This document shows, piece by piece, positions 6,637 to 14,742 of a stretch of DNA of 24,020 nucleotides; position 1 is the stretch's first letter, and every line of letters starts with the position of its first letter. Origin of the DNA: a virus. The stretch is from positions 1-24,020 of the IMG/VR virus record IMGVR_UViG_3300042446_000708. One strand, given 5' to 3'. The notes below the pieces were generated by a model. The model did no database searches and was not told the DNA's origin. It saw only the letters and a program-made list of their open reading frames with translations. A program made the translations under genes and the position numbers.

Positions 6637-7694
6637 TAGAATGCAGAAAAGTAGTCGTAAGACTTGTTCTTGACCTTAGTCAATGTCAATCGAGTGCCTT
6701 TGTCTTCAAAGACAAACTTACCTGCCTGTGCATCAACTGACACCAATGCGTTAGCATTGAAGTGCAAGCATTCCCAATCACGATCACCGTCAGGGTCAAG
6801 GTCAAAGGACACTTCGACACCTTTTGGTTGCAGTGGGTTACCATCGAACACACTAGGATTCACATCACCTTTTACAGCTTCACCGTTGTGAACAACTTCA
6901 ACATTGTACTTAGAGCCACCATCAAATTCAGGCTTAGCATTCAACATCTTCAAGGATTCTTGAGGAGTTTCGTCATAGCGATTCATTTCTTCGACCAGTG
7001 CTTTCAACATATCAAAGTTGAATTCTGCAAACAGACTAGCAATAGACACAATCTTTTCGATGTGAGTCTTGTTTTCCAAGTTGTCTTGGCAGTATTCACG
7101 AATGAACTCAGCATCCAAACCTTTGAAGTCAAGCATGTAAAAGATACGACCAGGACGGTTACGCATATGATAGTCAACTCGCCACTTGTCGTTTGTTGTC
7201 AACATGAACAACTTTTTAGAAGGGAACACACCGTCGAGTAATGTCAAGATGGCTTCCTGTTCATCGCGGTCATAAGTCTTTTCAAATTCATCAAACAAGA
7301 TAGCACATGGCTGAGTGATAGTTTGAATGAAAGAATTGAACTTGTCACCGTGCCATGGGGCATTGATAACAATAGTAGGGATACCTTGCTTTGCCAATTC
7401 AATAGCAATGTTCTTGGTCAACAGTGTCTTACCTGAACCCTTCTCACCAGTCAGCATAACACCAGTAGCCGCAGGACGAGACAAGAAAGTACGAATCACC
7501 CGATCGGTGTTCTTCAAGCAATCACCATATACCTTGCTAAGTGGGGTGAAATTGTCAATGTGTTCGAGATACAATGCGCCGCTCATTGGCATTTCTTTGA
7601 TAGTGTAGTTACCTGCTGGCAGCATATCACGCACATCCATAGATTCATCGGAAGCTACAGTGAAGGCGTTGCCATTTTTAATAAAGCGAGTCAT
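6636..7694 (-). CDS. AAA+ ATPase
   Basis: 352 residues. Walker A is GEKGSGKT (83-90), Walker B ILFDEFEK (132-139), sensor 1 LTTND (165-169), and an arginine-finger region RNRPGRIFY (178-186). This is a single AAA+ module of the chaperone/motor type, most like FtsH- or Rubisco-activase-like phage ATPases. The N-terminal 50 residues and the C-terminal domain (about 255-352, rich in beta pattern) are phage-specific and may recognise a substrate. It is predicted cytoplasmic. The ribosome binding site is weak (GAAAG). It is a single-gene unit with its own terminator. Confidence 0.9.
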   Translation of the reverse strand: MTRFIKNGNAFTVASDESMDVRDMLPAGNYTIKEMPMSGALYLEHIDNFTPLSKVYGDCLKNTDRVIRTFLSRPAATGVMLTGEKGSGKTLLTKNIAIELAKQGIPTIVINAPWHGDKFNSFIQTITQPCAILFDEFEKTYDRDEQEAILTLLDGVFPSKKLFMLTTNDKWRVDYHMRNRPGRIFYMLDFKGLDAEFIREYCQDNLENKTHIEKIVSIASLFAEFNFDMLKALVEEMNRYDETPQESLKMLNAKPEFDGGSKYNVEVVHNGEAVKGDVNPSVFDGNPLQPKGVEVSFDLDPDGDRDWECLHFNANALVSVDAQAGKFVFEDKGTRLTLTKVKNKSYDYFSAF

Positions 7695-7731
7695 GAATTT
7701 CTTTCAAACAATTTAACGATTTAGAACTTGT

Positions 7732-7760
7732 ATTCTATGCGAGTTTGGATTTGTTGCATA
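7732..7760 (-). promoter_or_regulatory. Weak promoter of the AAA+ gene
   Basis: -10 TAGAAT (complement of 7732-7737), 17-bp spacer, -35 TATGCA, which is poor. The spacer shares AAATCCAAACTC in the same register with the promoter at 14979-15007, which supports the call. Confidence 0.45.
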
Positions 7761-7765
7761 GAAGA

Positions 7766-7784
7766 AAAGGGCAAGTGCCCCTTT
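7766..7784 (-). terminator. Terminator of nadV
   Basis: Minus strand AAAGGGGCACTTGCCCTTTTCTT: a G/C-rich hairpin followed by T-rich sequence, 3 bases beyond the nadV stop. Confidence 0.8.
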
Positions 7785-7786
7785 CT

Positions 7787-9184
7787 TTATTTCATACTGT
7801 TTGCACGTACTTCGTCAAAGGTGTATTCACGGATGAGTTTACCATCACGGAATACTTCCACCAGAGCATCAGTCCAAGGACCAATGCCTTTGTCAGTCCA
7901 TCCTCTTGGTGCTTCAACACTAGATTCGAATTCACCACCGGATTGCCAAAGAGTGACACGACCTTTCTTAGAGGCTTTCACTTGGTCAGTGATTGGATCT
8001 TTGAACACATCAACCCATTCACCGTTGACTTCTGCACTTGAACACTTCATAGCGAACTTTTGTGTATCACGGTCGAGTTGTTGCAACAATGCACCACCCA
8101 TACCGAATGCAATGTTATCCATGCTGTAGCCATGCACATCAACAATCACACCGAGAATTGACTTGATGCTCAATTGGTTGATACCGTCACCCCACAATAC
8201 ACGAACATTGTTCAGTACTTTGTAGCCTTTACTGTTTGTAGTGTAGCCGAAACCTTCAGCCAAAATGCGGAACATCTTTGGCAACACTTCAACAGGGTCA
8301 CCACTGTCTGGACGAATCACAACTGTAGCACCGCTGTCAATCACTTGTTGTTTCAACTCAGTGCCCCACATGCGGCATGCTTCGTAAATGTCGTAGCTGT
8401 CAGAGACAACTGCCAACAATGCACCTTGCTTACCGAATTGTGTAACCATGTTGCTGTAGGCTTTTACTTCACCTGCACGACCCCAACTGGTGATTGTTGA
8501 ATGCTCGGCGGCAGGAATTGAAAAACCAGCAATGCCAGCATTGTAATACTCACGAGCAAACAGCACACCCGAAATAGTGTCTGTCCCCATAAAGTTGACA
8601 AGGTGGGAGGCCGATCCGATGCCAGCACTCTCCAGGCTACTAACACCACGAGCACCAAAGTCGTGTAACTTAAAATCAATAGTAGTAGGGTCACCTGATT
8701 TCTCCAAATAGTCTGTAAGAATGTTTTTAATGAATTTGCTTTGTGTAGATACTGTAGTACCATACCACACTGCTCGGAGCAATGCAGTCTCAAGCCAAGT
8801 AGTCAACCAGAAGCATTCTGGATCTGTGTTTTCAATTGTAGCAAGAACATTTCTAACTGGGACAACCGTTCCTTCCGGGACTGCCCTAATGACAACTGGG
8901 AGGTATCCATTGTGCTTGTCAAGTATGTACTGCCATCCTGCTCTGTTGAAAGGCTCACCGTGCAGGGTAAGGATTTCATCAGCAATGTCAATGTCTGATT
9001 GTGTGATGGGTGCAAGCAGGTATTCCTTGATAAAAGCCTGTAGTCCGAAGAATACTGTTCTATCGTAACGGCCACCGCGACTTTCGATATAACTATAAAC
9101 ACCAGTAGTTCCTGCTGGGTATTGTTTGAACATGCTGACTTTGTAGCTGTCAGTGTTCAGGATAAGATTTTTTGCGAGTTTCAT
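7787..9184 (-). CDS. nadV: Nicotinamide phosphoribosyltransferase (NadV)
   Basis: 465 residues, the usual length of NAMPT/NadV. It converts nicotinamide and PRPP to NMN. Visible family motifs are ESRGG (34-38), LHDFGARG (173-180), AAEHST with the catalytic His at 228, and RPDSGDP (291-297), the phosphoribose site. The late GMGGALLQQLDRDTQKFAMK stretch is also typical. With the NMN adenylyltransferase encoded upstream it completes a two-step route from nicotinamide to NAD+. AAAGGAAC precedes the ATG. Transcription starts at the promoter at 9238-9266, and the leader carries a hairpin with an AUAGA loop. It ends in a terminator. Confidence 0.96.
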   Translation of the reverse strand: MKLAKNLILNTDSYKVSMFKQYPAGTTGVYSYIESRGGRYDRTVFFGLQAFIKEYLLAPITQSDIDIADEILTLHGEPFNRAGWQYILDKHNGYLPVVIRAVPEGTVVPVRNVLATIENTDPECFWLTTWLETALLRAVWYGTTVSTQSKFIKNILTDYLEKSGDPTTIDFKLHDFGARGVSSLESAGIGSASHLVNFMGTDTISGVLFAREYYNAGIAGFSIPAAEHSTITSWGRAGEVKAYSNMVTQFGKQGALLAVVSDSYDIYEACRMWGTELKQQVIDSGATVVIRPDSGDPVEVLPKMFRILAEGFGYTTNSKGYKVLNNVRVLWGDGINQLSIKSILGVIVDVHGYSMDNIAFGMGGALLQQLDRDTQKFAMKCSSAEVNGEWVDVFKDPITDQVKASKKGRVTLWQSGGEFESSVEAPRGWTDKGIGPWTDALVEVFRDGKLIREYTFDEVRANSMK

Positions 9185-9209
9185 AATAAAGTTCCTTTAT
9201 CAAAATTGC

Positions 9210-9228
9210 CAGGCGTCTATCGCTTGGA
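9210..9228 (-). promoter_or_regulatory. Leader hairpin with AUAGA loop (nadV)
   Basis: CCAAGCG-AUAGA-CGCCUGG: a stem with one A-C mismatch, within the first bases of the predicted nadV mRNA. The same loop on a different stem occurs in the leader at 11186-11199. Confidence 0.5.
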
Positions 9229-9237
9229 CTTGTTTAT

Positions 9238-9266
9238 AGTATAACATTAACCTATTTTAATGTCAA
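9238..9266 (-). promoter_or_regulatory. nadV promoter
   Basis: TTGACA (complement of 9261-9266), 17-bp spacer, TATACT (complement of 9238-9243). The TGA stop of the macro-domain gene is inside the -35 hexamer. Confidence 0.88.
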
Positions 9267-9787
9267 CCAAATTCGACCAAAGTGACAGTGCCACCTTCAG
9301 CCGAAACCCTTTCGGCGAACATGTCAATCATCGGAATGATGATATCTTTGTCGCCACCAGCAAGTCCACATCCAATGTAGGGCAGGCCGAACCGTTTGCC
9401 AGGATATACAAAAGCCAACTTTTCCAAAATCAATTGAAAGGCAATGTACTCAAACACATCAGTACCTTGACTCATATTGTATTGAGTGTAGGCGTTGATG
9501 ATATCAAATGTAACCGTGCCATTTTTTAAAATGACATTCTCTTGTGTCCATGTACCCAACTTGGTGTAATCACCGCGAACAGTTTTACTGTCTACTTCGG
9601 CAACATGGGGATAGCGTTCACGAATCTCACGAGCAATGCCGCCACCCATTGTGTTAAAGCAATTACAGCCTTGAACAATAACATCAAAATCACCATTCTC
9701 TGCCATGTCAATCAAATTACCTTTAGCATGTTTTAGATCAGTCTTCGGGAAGTCCACGGGATTGTCTGTGTTTGTATAATGTCTCAT
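9263..9787 (-). CDS. Macro-domain protein (ADP-ribose binding)
   Basis: 174 residues, one macro domain. The N-terminal strand and loop HAKGNLIDMAENGDFDVIVQ leads to CNCFNTMGGGIA (41-52), the ribose-binding loop. LPYIGCGLAGGD (135-146) is the second, phosphate-binding loop. GGGIA plus IGCGLAGG place it with the Poa1/ALC1/TARG1/DarG class, whose members remove phosphate from ADP-ribose-1''-phosphate or ADP-ribose from protein or DNA. Which reaction applies is not decided by these motifs. The ATG follows the NadM-Nudix stop by one base, so both are made from one transcript. Its own TGA is part of the nadV -35. Confidence 0.9.
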   Translation of the reverse strand: MRHYTNTDNPVDFPKTDLKHAKGNLIDMAENGDFDVIVQGCNCFNTMGGGIAREIRERYPHVAEVDSKTVRGDYTKLGTWTQENVILKNGTVTFDIINAYTQYNMSQGTDVFEYIAFQLILEKLAFVYPGKRFGLPYIGCGLAGGDKDIIIPMIDMFAERVSAEGGTVTLVEFG

Positions 9788-9788
9788 A

Positions 9789-10805
9789 TCAAGTTCCAAG
9801 AAAGTGTTGCAAAATTTCGTAGTGGTCCTCAAAAGTTTCCTCTGACTTGACCTCTGCGATAGGAACCCATCGTGCTTTTTCAGCATCGTCACTACCTTTT
9901 ACTTTAGGCAGTTCACCATCAGGCAATTCAATGTGAAACGCATGAGTGATGATACGTCCACGTGGGCTACGACCAATCGCATCAAAGACCTTACTACGCT
10001 TGATGCTACCTCGCAACACGGGTGCGGGCACTTTAATCATTGTTTCTTCACGCAGTTCACGAATAGCCGCATCCTCTACACTCTTGTCCGTGTTAGCATT
10101 CACATAACCACCGGGCAATGCCCACAGACCTTTACCGGGTTCGCTACGGCGTTTAATCATCAGTACATGACCTGATTGAATTACGACCGCATCCGCAGTA
10201 GAGAAGATTGGGGGATAAGGCAACGATGCATATTGCTTTTTGTAGTTAGCTACAAACTCACGTTCGCGGATAATTTGTTCATACTCAGGCGTAGTGCGGA
10301 ACTGTTCTAAGAAATCAAATGTAGTTTCAGGAACCACACCTTGAATGAATTTCATGTTCACATCACGTTTGAAATACAGGTCACGAATGTCAACAGCACT
10401 CAAAAATTCAATGAGTCCTACATTCTCATATCCCCATTGCGGGAACATATCGAGGTAGAAACTAGAATCATCTTTCTTGTGACCGATGATGCCAACCTTA
10501 CCACCAATGACGTTGTGCTTACTTACAATGCCTTGAACACGCACTGCCCAGGCTTGGTCGTTGTAAATAGTGTCAATGTTTTCTTCAACATAGACCTGCA
10601 TATCAAGACCGCGGGTAGCGTTCTTAATCATTACTGCACGTTCGGCACTTGTGAAGGGGTTTTTGTAAGTTCTAGGTTGTTTACCCGAACCTGTGATAAT
10701 GACCAATTGGTCAGTCAATGCTGTGGCACGTTTGATAATCTCAAGGTGAGCATTGTGTAAGGGTTGAAAGCGTCCAATTAGGACGAGTGTATCGTATTTT
10801 TTCAT
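9789..10805 (-). CDS. nadM: NMN adenylyltransferase-Nudix hydrolase fusion
   Basis: 338 residues in two domains. Residues 1-180 are a NadM-type nucleotidyltransferase: GRFQPLHNAH (11-20) is the HxxH ATP motif, with TGSGKQPRTYKNPFT (38-52) and LSAVDIRDLYF (135-145) following. It makes NAD+ from NMN and ATP. Residues 200-338 are a Nudix domain, with PGGYVNANTDK and RELREET (249-255). The Nudix box keeps REUxEE, but the first Glu of GX5E is not in place and the loop seems one residue longer. Homologous fusions hydrolyse ADP-ribose to AMP and ribose 5-phosphate. The ATG overlaps the upstream stop (ATGA). Confidence 0.94.
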   Translation of the reverse strand: MKKYDTLVLIGRFQPLHNAHLEIIKRATALTDQLVIITGSGKQPRTYKNPFTSAERAVMIKNATRGLDMQVYVEENIDTIYNDQAWAVRVQGIVSKHNVIGGKVGIIGHKKDDSSFYLDMFPQWGYENVGLIEFLSAVDIRDLYFKRDVNMKFIQGVVPETTFDFLEQFRTTPEYEQIIREREFVANYKKQYASLPYPPIFSTADAVVIQSGHVLMIKRRSEPGKGLWALPGGYVNANTDKSVEDAAIRELREETMIKVPAPVLRGSIKRSKVFDAIGRSPRGRIITHAFHIELPDGELPKVKGSDDAEKARWVPIAEVKSEETFEDHYEILQHFLGT

Positions 10806-11158
10806 TTTGTGCCTTCCAACATTGCGACTTTACGGCGTAGTTCTTGTTCAAGTTTCTCAATCTCTGCCATAGCTTTTGCTCGGACTTCACTAACGATTTC
10901 AGTAGTAGAAACTACCTTGGCTTGAATTTTAACTTCCAGAACTTCAATGCTGTTAACATCCTTACGCATGTAGTCTGTGCTAGAGAATGTAGGAATCTCG
11001 TCTAGCGATTTCCAAGTCTTGTGTTGGTTGAGCCATGGGCTCCAATATGGATAACCGCCGCTGTGTGAATCAGTGTCGTAATAGACACGCTTGCCTGTTT
11101 TGTCTATGGCACTGAGTGCATAGGCTTTTTTGATGGTGAATGTAGTTGTATTAGACAT
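10802..11158 (-). CDS. Hypothetical protein with C-terminal coiled coil
   Basis: 118 residues. The first half (TFTIKKAYALSAIDKTGKRV, then YYDTDSHSGGYPYWSPWL) looks like a small beta domain, possibly recognising sugar or nucleotide, but no family is recognised. Residues 85-118 (AKAMAEIEKLEQELRRKVAML) form a heptad-rich helix likely to oligomerise. It is the first gene of the NAD+ operon and is coupled to nadM by ATGA, so a role tied to that module is possible. AAAGGA precedes the start. Confidence 0.75.
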   Translation of the reverse strand: MSNTTTFTIKKAYALSAIDKTGKRVYYDTDSHSGGYPYWSPWLNQHKTWKSLDEIPTFSSTDYMRKDVNSIEVLEVKIQAKVVSTTEIVSEVRAKAMAEIEKLEQELRRKVAMLEGTK

Positions 11159-11185
11159 TGAAAAATCCTTTCAATAATGTCAGCG

Positions 11186-11199
11186 CGGAGTCTATCTCG
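11186..11199 (-). promoter_or_regulatory. Leader hairpin with AUAGA loop (NAD+ operon)
   Basis: On the minus strand GAG-AUAGA-CUC, inside the leader of the 11158 gene. Compared with the nadV leader (GCG-AUAGA-CGC) the stem base pair changes together while the loop is kept. Confidence 0.45.
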
Positions 11200-11220
11200 T
11201 TGCTTTGTTTTATTTATCTT

Positions 11221-11249
11221 ATTATATCAGACTTTACTTTTTCTGTCAA
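11221..11249 (-). promoter_or_regulatory. Promoter of the NAD+ operon
   Basis: TTGACA (complement of 11244-11249), 17-bp spacer, TATAAT (complement of 11221-11226). The TGA stop of the preceding reading frame directly touches the -10. Confidence 0.9.
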
Positions 11250-11418
11250 ACTTTAATCGCCAGAAAAGTCTCCAAAGTCTTGATTGCTTTGTCCTATGCA
11301 GGCTTTGTGTTCCTGTCATAAACTTGTTACCTATTAACTGACAGAATGGTTTTGCCTTAGGCTGGCCCTTCAGTAATTTCTCACTGATGCGTTCGTAAGT
11401 TGTCATTTTGTAGTTCAT
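11227..11418 (-). CDS. Small basic hypothetical protein, leaderless
   Basis: 63 residues, strongly basic, ending LWRLFWRLKFDRKSKV. No known motif. The ATG at 11418 lies 6 bases after the TATAAT of its promoter, so the transcript would start at the A of the ATG. A second in-frame ATG at 11406 would leave a leader of about 12 bases without a ribosome binding site. The frame runs across the next promoter and stops right before its -10. Support comes from position between a terminator/promoter pair and the shared leaderless layout; a non-coding RNA cannot be excluded. Confidence 0.55.
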   Translation of the reverse strand: MNYKMTTYERISEKLLKGQPKAKPFCQLIGNKFMTGTQSLHRTKQSRLWRLFWRLKFDRKSKV

Positions 11419-11424
11419 GTTAGT

Positions 11425-11453
11425 ATTATACGCCCAAACTGATTTATTGTCAA
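11425..11453 (-). promoter_or_regulatory. Promoter of the 63-aa gene (leaderless)
   Basis: Perfect consensus: TTGACA (complement of 11448-11453), 17-bp spacer with ATAAAT, TATAAT (complement of 11425-11430), then ACTAAC and ATG at 11418. Confidence 0.88.
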
Positions 11454-11457
11454 GCCA

Positions 11458-11481
11458 CAAAAAAGCCCCATTCAAGGGGCT
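11458..11481 (-). terminator. Terminator of rIIB
   Basis: Minus strand AGCCCC-TTGAAT-GGGGCT followed by TTTTTT: a textbook intrinsic terminator, 19 bases past the rIIB stop and 5 bases before the next -35. Confidence 0.93.
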
Positions 11482-11499
11482 AATTTGTAGTACCAAGTA

Positions 11500-12558
11500 T
11501 TACTTAGTTGGGAAGGGCCACGCACCACTTTGTGCATTAAAAGTAGTTCCTGGTGGAGGACTTACTTTACCATCACTGTGTCGAGTCCAACCTGCCGGTG
11601 TACTCACATACTGATAGCGAGGATCGTAGCCATCTTCGCTATGCATCTGTCCCTTTTCGTAACCTTGTTCGTAATTGTCAAGGTCAGTCTTAGTCCAAAG
11701 CGCACCGCTATCATAGTCGCTACCTTCGTAACCATCAGTGTAGCCTTTGTAGAATGGAGTAGATCCAGTCTTTGGCTCACGCACTACAGGCTTAGCAATG
11801 TTGTTACTAGCGTTAGACTGCACAGGCTTGTTGAAAGCATTATCAATCTTGTCACCTTCGTTGCCGATTTCGCCGACAACTTCATAACGACATGCACGAC
11901 CCTTAGCATTGTTGTAGTCGCTAGGGATAGAGACCACATCCGCAGGGTTAATCTTAACAATCACAACACGGCTGTCGTAACCATTACCAAAGTGAGGCAG
12001 ATAGTCTTGCGAACAGAAGTGCAAACCAGTTGAGCAAGTTTGATCCTTGTTGTCATCAACTTCGTTGCGTTCCATTTCAACAATCTTACCAACACTGTTG
12101 TCCATAGTGCCACTGTGAATGTCCAAGAAGTCATTACGAACTTTCTTGTAAGCCAAGAAGCAACCATCAGGGGTGATTGGCAAGCTGTTCTTTTCCAAGA
12201 AGCCATACAACTCAGTGACTGCCCTTTTACTAGGGTTAGTCATCAAGTTCTCCATGAAGTTGACCAGAGGTTCAACTGGGAAGCCATCTTGCAACATTGC
12301 AATCATTCGGTTGCTCAATGCGTTGTGCATTGGCTTACCTTTCCAGAACAATTCCTCACCTTGGACACTTACGTTGCCCTTGCCATAGTTGAGAACAACC
12401 TTGACTGGCTCGATAATGTCTTTAACCAAGTTCCAGTCTTGTGCTTTGATAGCATCAAGCACCTTCTGAAAAGTGATGTGTGATTTACTGATAGTGTGGG
12501 GCTTAGAACCAATCACAACTGTGATACTATTGCCCTGCATGATAAACGGAAAACTCAT
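11500..12558 (-). CDS. rIIB: rIIB-like protein
   Basis: 352 residues from the ATG at 12558, chosen for AAAGGAG 8 bases upstream; an earlier ATG at 12582 lies inside rIIA. The central region NSLPITPDGCFLAYKKVRNDFLDIHSGTMD-type stretch, followed by CSTGLHFCSQDYLPHFG and VVIVKINPADVVSIPSD, matches what I know of RIIB proteins. In T4 the rII proteins act at the membrane in lysis timing and in exclusion by lambda Rex; the exact role elsewhere is unknown. The last 110 residues, with a Tyr/Gly/Asp-rich repeat (YKGYTDGYEGSDYDSG), are a phage-specific tail. It starts two bases after the rIIA stop. Confidence 0.85.
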   Translation of the reverse strand: MSFPFIMQGNSITVVIGSKPHTISKSHITFQKVLDAIKAQDWNLVKDIIEPVKVVLNYGKGNVSVQGEELFWKGKPMHNALSNRMIAMLQDGFPVEPLVNFMENLMTNPSKRAVTELYGFLEKNSLPITPDGCFLAYKKVRNDFLDIHSGTMDNSVGKIVEMERNEVDDNKDQTCSTGLHFCSQDYLPHFGNGYDSRVVIVKINPADVVSIPSDYNNAKGRACRYEVVGEIGNEGDKIDNAFNKPVQSNASNNIAKPVVREPKTGSTPFYKGYTDGYEGSDYDSGALWTKTDLDNYEQGYEKGQMHSEDGYDPRYQYVSTPAGWTRHSDGKVSPPPGTTFNAQSGAWPFPTK

Positions 12559-12559
12559 T

Positions 12560-14719
12560 TTAGACTCCTTTAGTCTGGTCAATTAAATTAATATACTCTG
12601 CCAAGTCAGCACCTTTTGTGCTATGTCTGCTGAGACTCTTGATAAGCGGGTAACGCTTAAAAATTGCTTCAACTTCTTTGTTGTACTTATCGATCAAAGA
12701 TGCTGGATCAACATTAGTTGATGTTGCAACTTTGTACTGTCGGCACAACCATTCCAAACTCTGACGCAATGATTGGTCAGATTCTTTCACATTCTTGAAA
12801 GTGTTGAACAACACCAAGTAAGGACTAGAAGTATTTGTAATGTCTGTAGTAGCATTATACTGGTAAAGTTCTTTCCAGTCAATACTTTGCTTTACCAAAC
12901 CCATCACATCAGCTTGACCCAACAGTGCCAGTTTACCCTTAACATGTTCGTCAAGGTTAATCCAGTTCTTTTGAGTCTTGATAGCTTCAATGTCACCCTT
13001 ACGCACGCCATAAATGTGATTGGTATAGATACCACTCTTGCGCAAGTGAACTTCCAAAGTCTTAATATCTTCAACAACACCGAGGTTCTTGTAGCCGCTC
13101 AAAGGCAAGTAGTAGTAGGTTTGTTTAGCATCGAATGCACTAGCCTTACCACCATCACGCCATACCATTTCGCGGCGATCACGCCAACTATTAGTGCGAC
13201 CTTCTTCCAATCGCATGATAGTAACGTTCTGACCCATACCACCTGCACGTTCTTTTTCAAGCAAAGAACTTGCTTTCAGAATCTTATCTTCGGGTGGGCT
13301 AGACAATTCAGCAAAGAAGGGAGTAGTACGAACTGGCTTAGTTTTATCAGCTGCCTCAATCACGTATACATTTGACTGATGAGTGTTAAACTTACTGTTC
13401 TTCCAGTGATGTTTAGCCCGTTCTGTAGCGCCGACTTTGGTATCGTTGATAACAAAATAAACATCTTCACTTACACGAATTTCCCATTCATCATGATAAA
13501 CCGTAGCTCCGTTAACATTATTATATGCATGAGTCGGCTTAATTGTAGAGCATACTGCATAACTACGGTTCTTACCGAAAGCACGAATCACAATGTTATA
13601 CAAAGCAGCCAAGTCTTTAGCATCAAACTTAAAGGTCTTCATTGCATTCCAACGATTGTGTTGAGGAGTGTACAATTTAAACTTTGTATCAGTAACATAC
13701 TTAACAACAGCCTGAGTAAACAAGTGGTCGTCATGACGCTTTGCCAAGTAACTAGCACGTTCCCACAAGTTGGTAATCTTGTCAGCCTCTTGTGCAATAT
13801 GAATTGCCAATTGTGCATTCAGTGCTACCAATTTGTTTTTGATAGCATCGATTGTTTGTGGAATGTACGACAGACCTTCACGTGACGCTTGAAAGTCGAG
13901 TTCACCAATCTTGAATTCCATCACAAGACCGCAACTCAACAGACCTTGCAAACCACCCAATGCTTTGTCAGCGTTAGGTACATCGATTGGGTACTTAATG
14001 TTACCCATGATAGCATAAGAATTACGACTATGACCCTCACCCGAGTAATGAAGACCCGGAATGATATCTTTTTCCTTGTACTCAGGCTCTTTGAATTTGA
14101 AATCAGCGTAGCCGGAAACTACTGGGCGCAGTTTGAAGTATTCGTAAACGAAACGAGCCTCTTGACGGAACTTGTCAAAATCGTAACGTTCTTCCACAGC
14201 AAACCGAACCTCAACACCTGCGGGTTCAGTAGTATGTTCATCCATCATTTTTGCGATAGACGGGACACCTTGTTCGTTAATGAAGGCTGTGTAAATACCT
14301 TTAACACCATCTTTAATCGCTGTAACGGTGAAGTTGTCGGTATAGGAGAATGGAGACTTGCTACCGAGACCCAACGCACCGATAAATTCATTGGACGCTG
14401 TTTTGGTACTTTCAAAATAAGTGGTGTAAATGTTGGTGACTTGGTCGTGCGAGAGACCTGTACCATAGTCTCGGATTGAGAACCAGGGTTCGAGACTGTT
14501 GGGCAAGTGAACATCGAAGGGAGTATCTTGCTTTCCTGCTGCCACGTGGCTGTCAACTGCATTGCATGACAGTTCTCGGACGATTGCTCGGATTTTGTTT
14601 GCATACAAACCTGAGGACAGAATGTTGAAAGCCTTCGCACTATTGCGAATGCGGAACTCACCAATCTCGCCCACGTTGGACATGATTGCTTCGTTTTGGG
14701 GTGCGGCGTTGATAATCAT
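12560..14719 (-). CDS. rIIA: rIIA-like protein with GHKL ATPase domain
   Basis: 719 residues, close to T4 RIIA in length. The N-terminus is a GHKL ATP-binding fold: N-box ELSCNAVDSH (49-58), G1 DYGTG (84-88) and G2 GALGLGSKS (114-122). Homologues are RIIA proteins, which in T4 work with RIIB at the membrane. The remaining 500 residues are less recognisable and have no transmembrane segment. AGGAA lies 7 bases upstream of the start. It follows a 67-aa gene on the transcript from the promoter at 14979-15007 and is followed immediately by rIIB. Confidence 0.92.
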   Translation of the reverse strand: MIINAAPQNEAIMSNVGEIGEFRIRNSAKAFNILSSGLYANKIRAIVRELSCNAVDSHVAAGKQDTPFDVHLPNSLEPWFSIRDYGTGLSHDQVTNIYTTYFESTKTASNEFIGALGLGSKSPFSYTDNFTVTAIKDGVKGIYTAFINEQGVPSIAKMMDEHTTEPAGVEVRFAVEERYDFDKFRQEARFVYEYFKLRPVVSGYADFKFKEPEYKEKDIIPGLHYSGEGHSRNSYAIMGNIKYPIDVPNADKALGGLQGLLSCGLVMEFKIGELDFQASREGLSYIPQTIDAIKNKLVALNAQLAIHIAQEADKITNLWERASYLAKRHDDHLFTQAVVKYVTDTKFKLYTPQHNRWNAMKTFKFDAKDLAALYNIVIRAFGKNRSYAVCSTIKPTHAYNNVNGATVYHDEWEIRVSEDVYFVINDTKVGATERAKHHWKNSKFNTHQSNVYVIEAADKTKPVRTTPFFAELSSPPEDKILKASSLLEKERAGGMGQNVTIMRLEEGRTNSWRDRREMVWRDGGKASAFDAKQTYYYLPLSGYKNLGVVEDIKTLEVHLRKSGIYTNHIYGVRKGDIEAIKTQKNWINLDEHVKGKLALLGQADVMGLVKQSIDWKELYQYNATTDITNTSSPYLVLFNTFKNVKESDQSLRQSLEWLCRQYKVATSTNVDPASLIDKYNKEVEAIFKRYPLIKSLSRHSTKGADLAEYINLIDQTKGV

Positions 14720-14742
14720 TTAAAAATTCCTGGGTGTGTTAA

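Noticed and set aside
8464-9102. Minus-strand frames at 8464-8793 and 8803-9102 inside nadV
   Set aside because: They are shadow frames of nadV, which is intact with all motifs in one frame. There is no sign of a frameshift.
12559-12582. Earlier start of rIIB at 12582
   Set aside because: It would overlap rIIA by 23 bases. The ATG at 12558 has a perfect AAAGGAG at the right distance.
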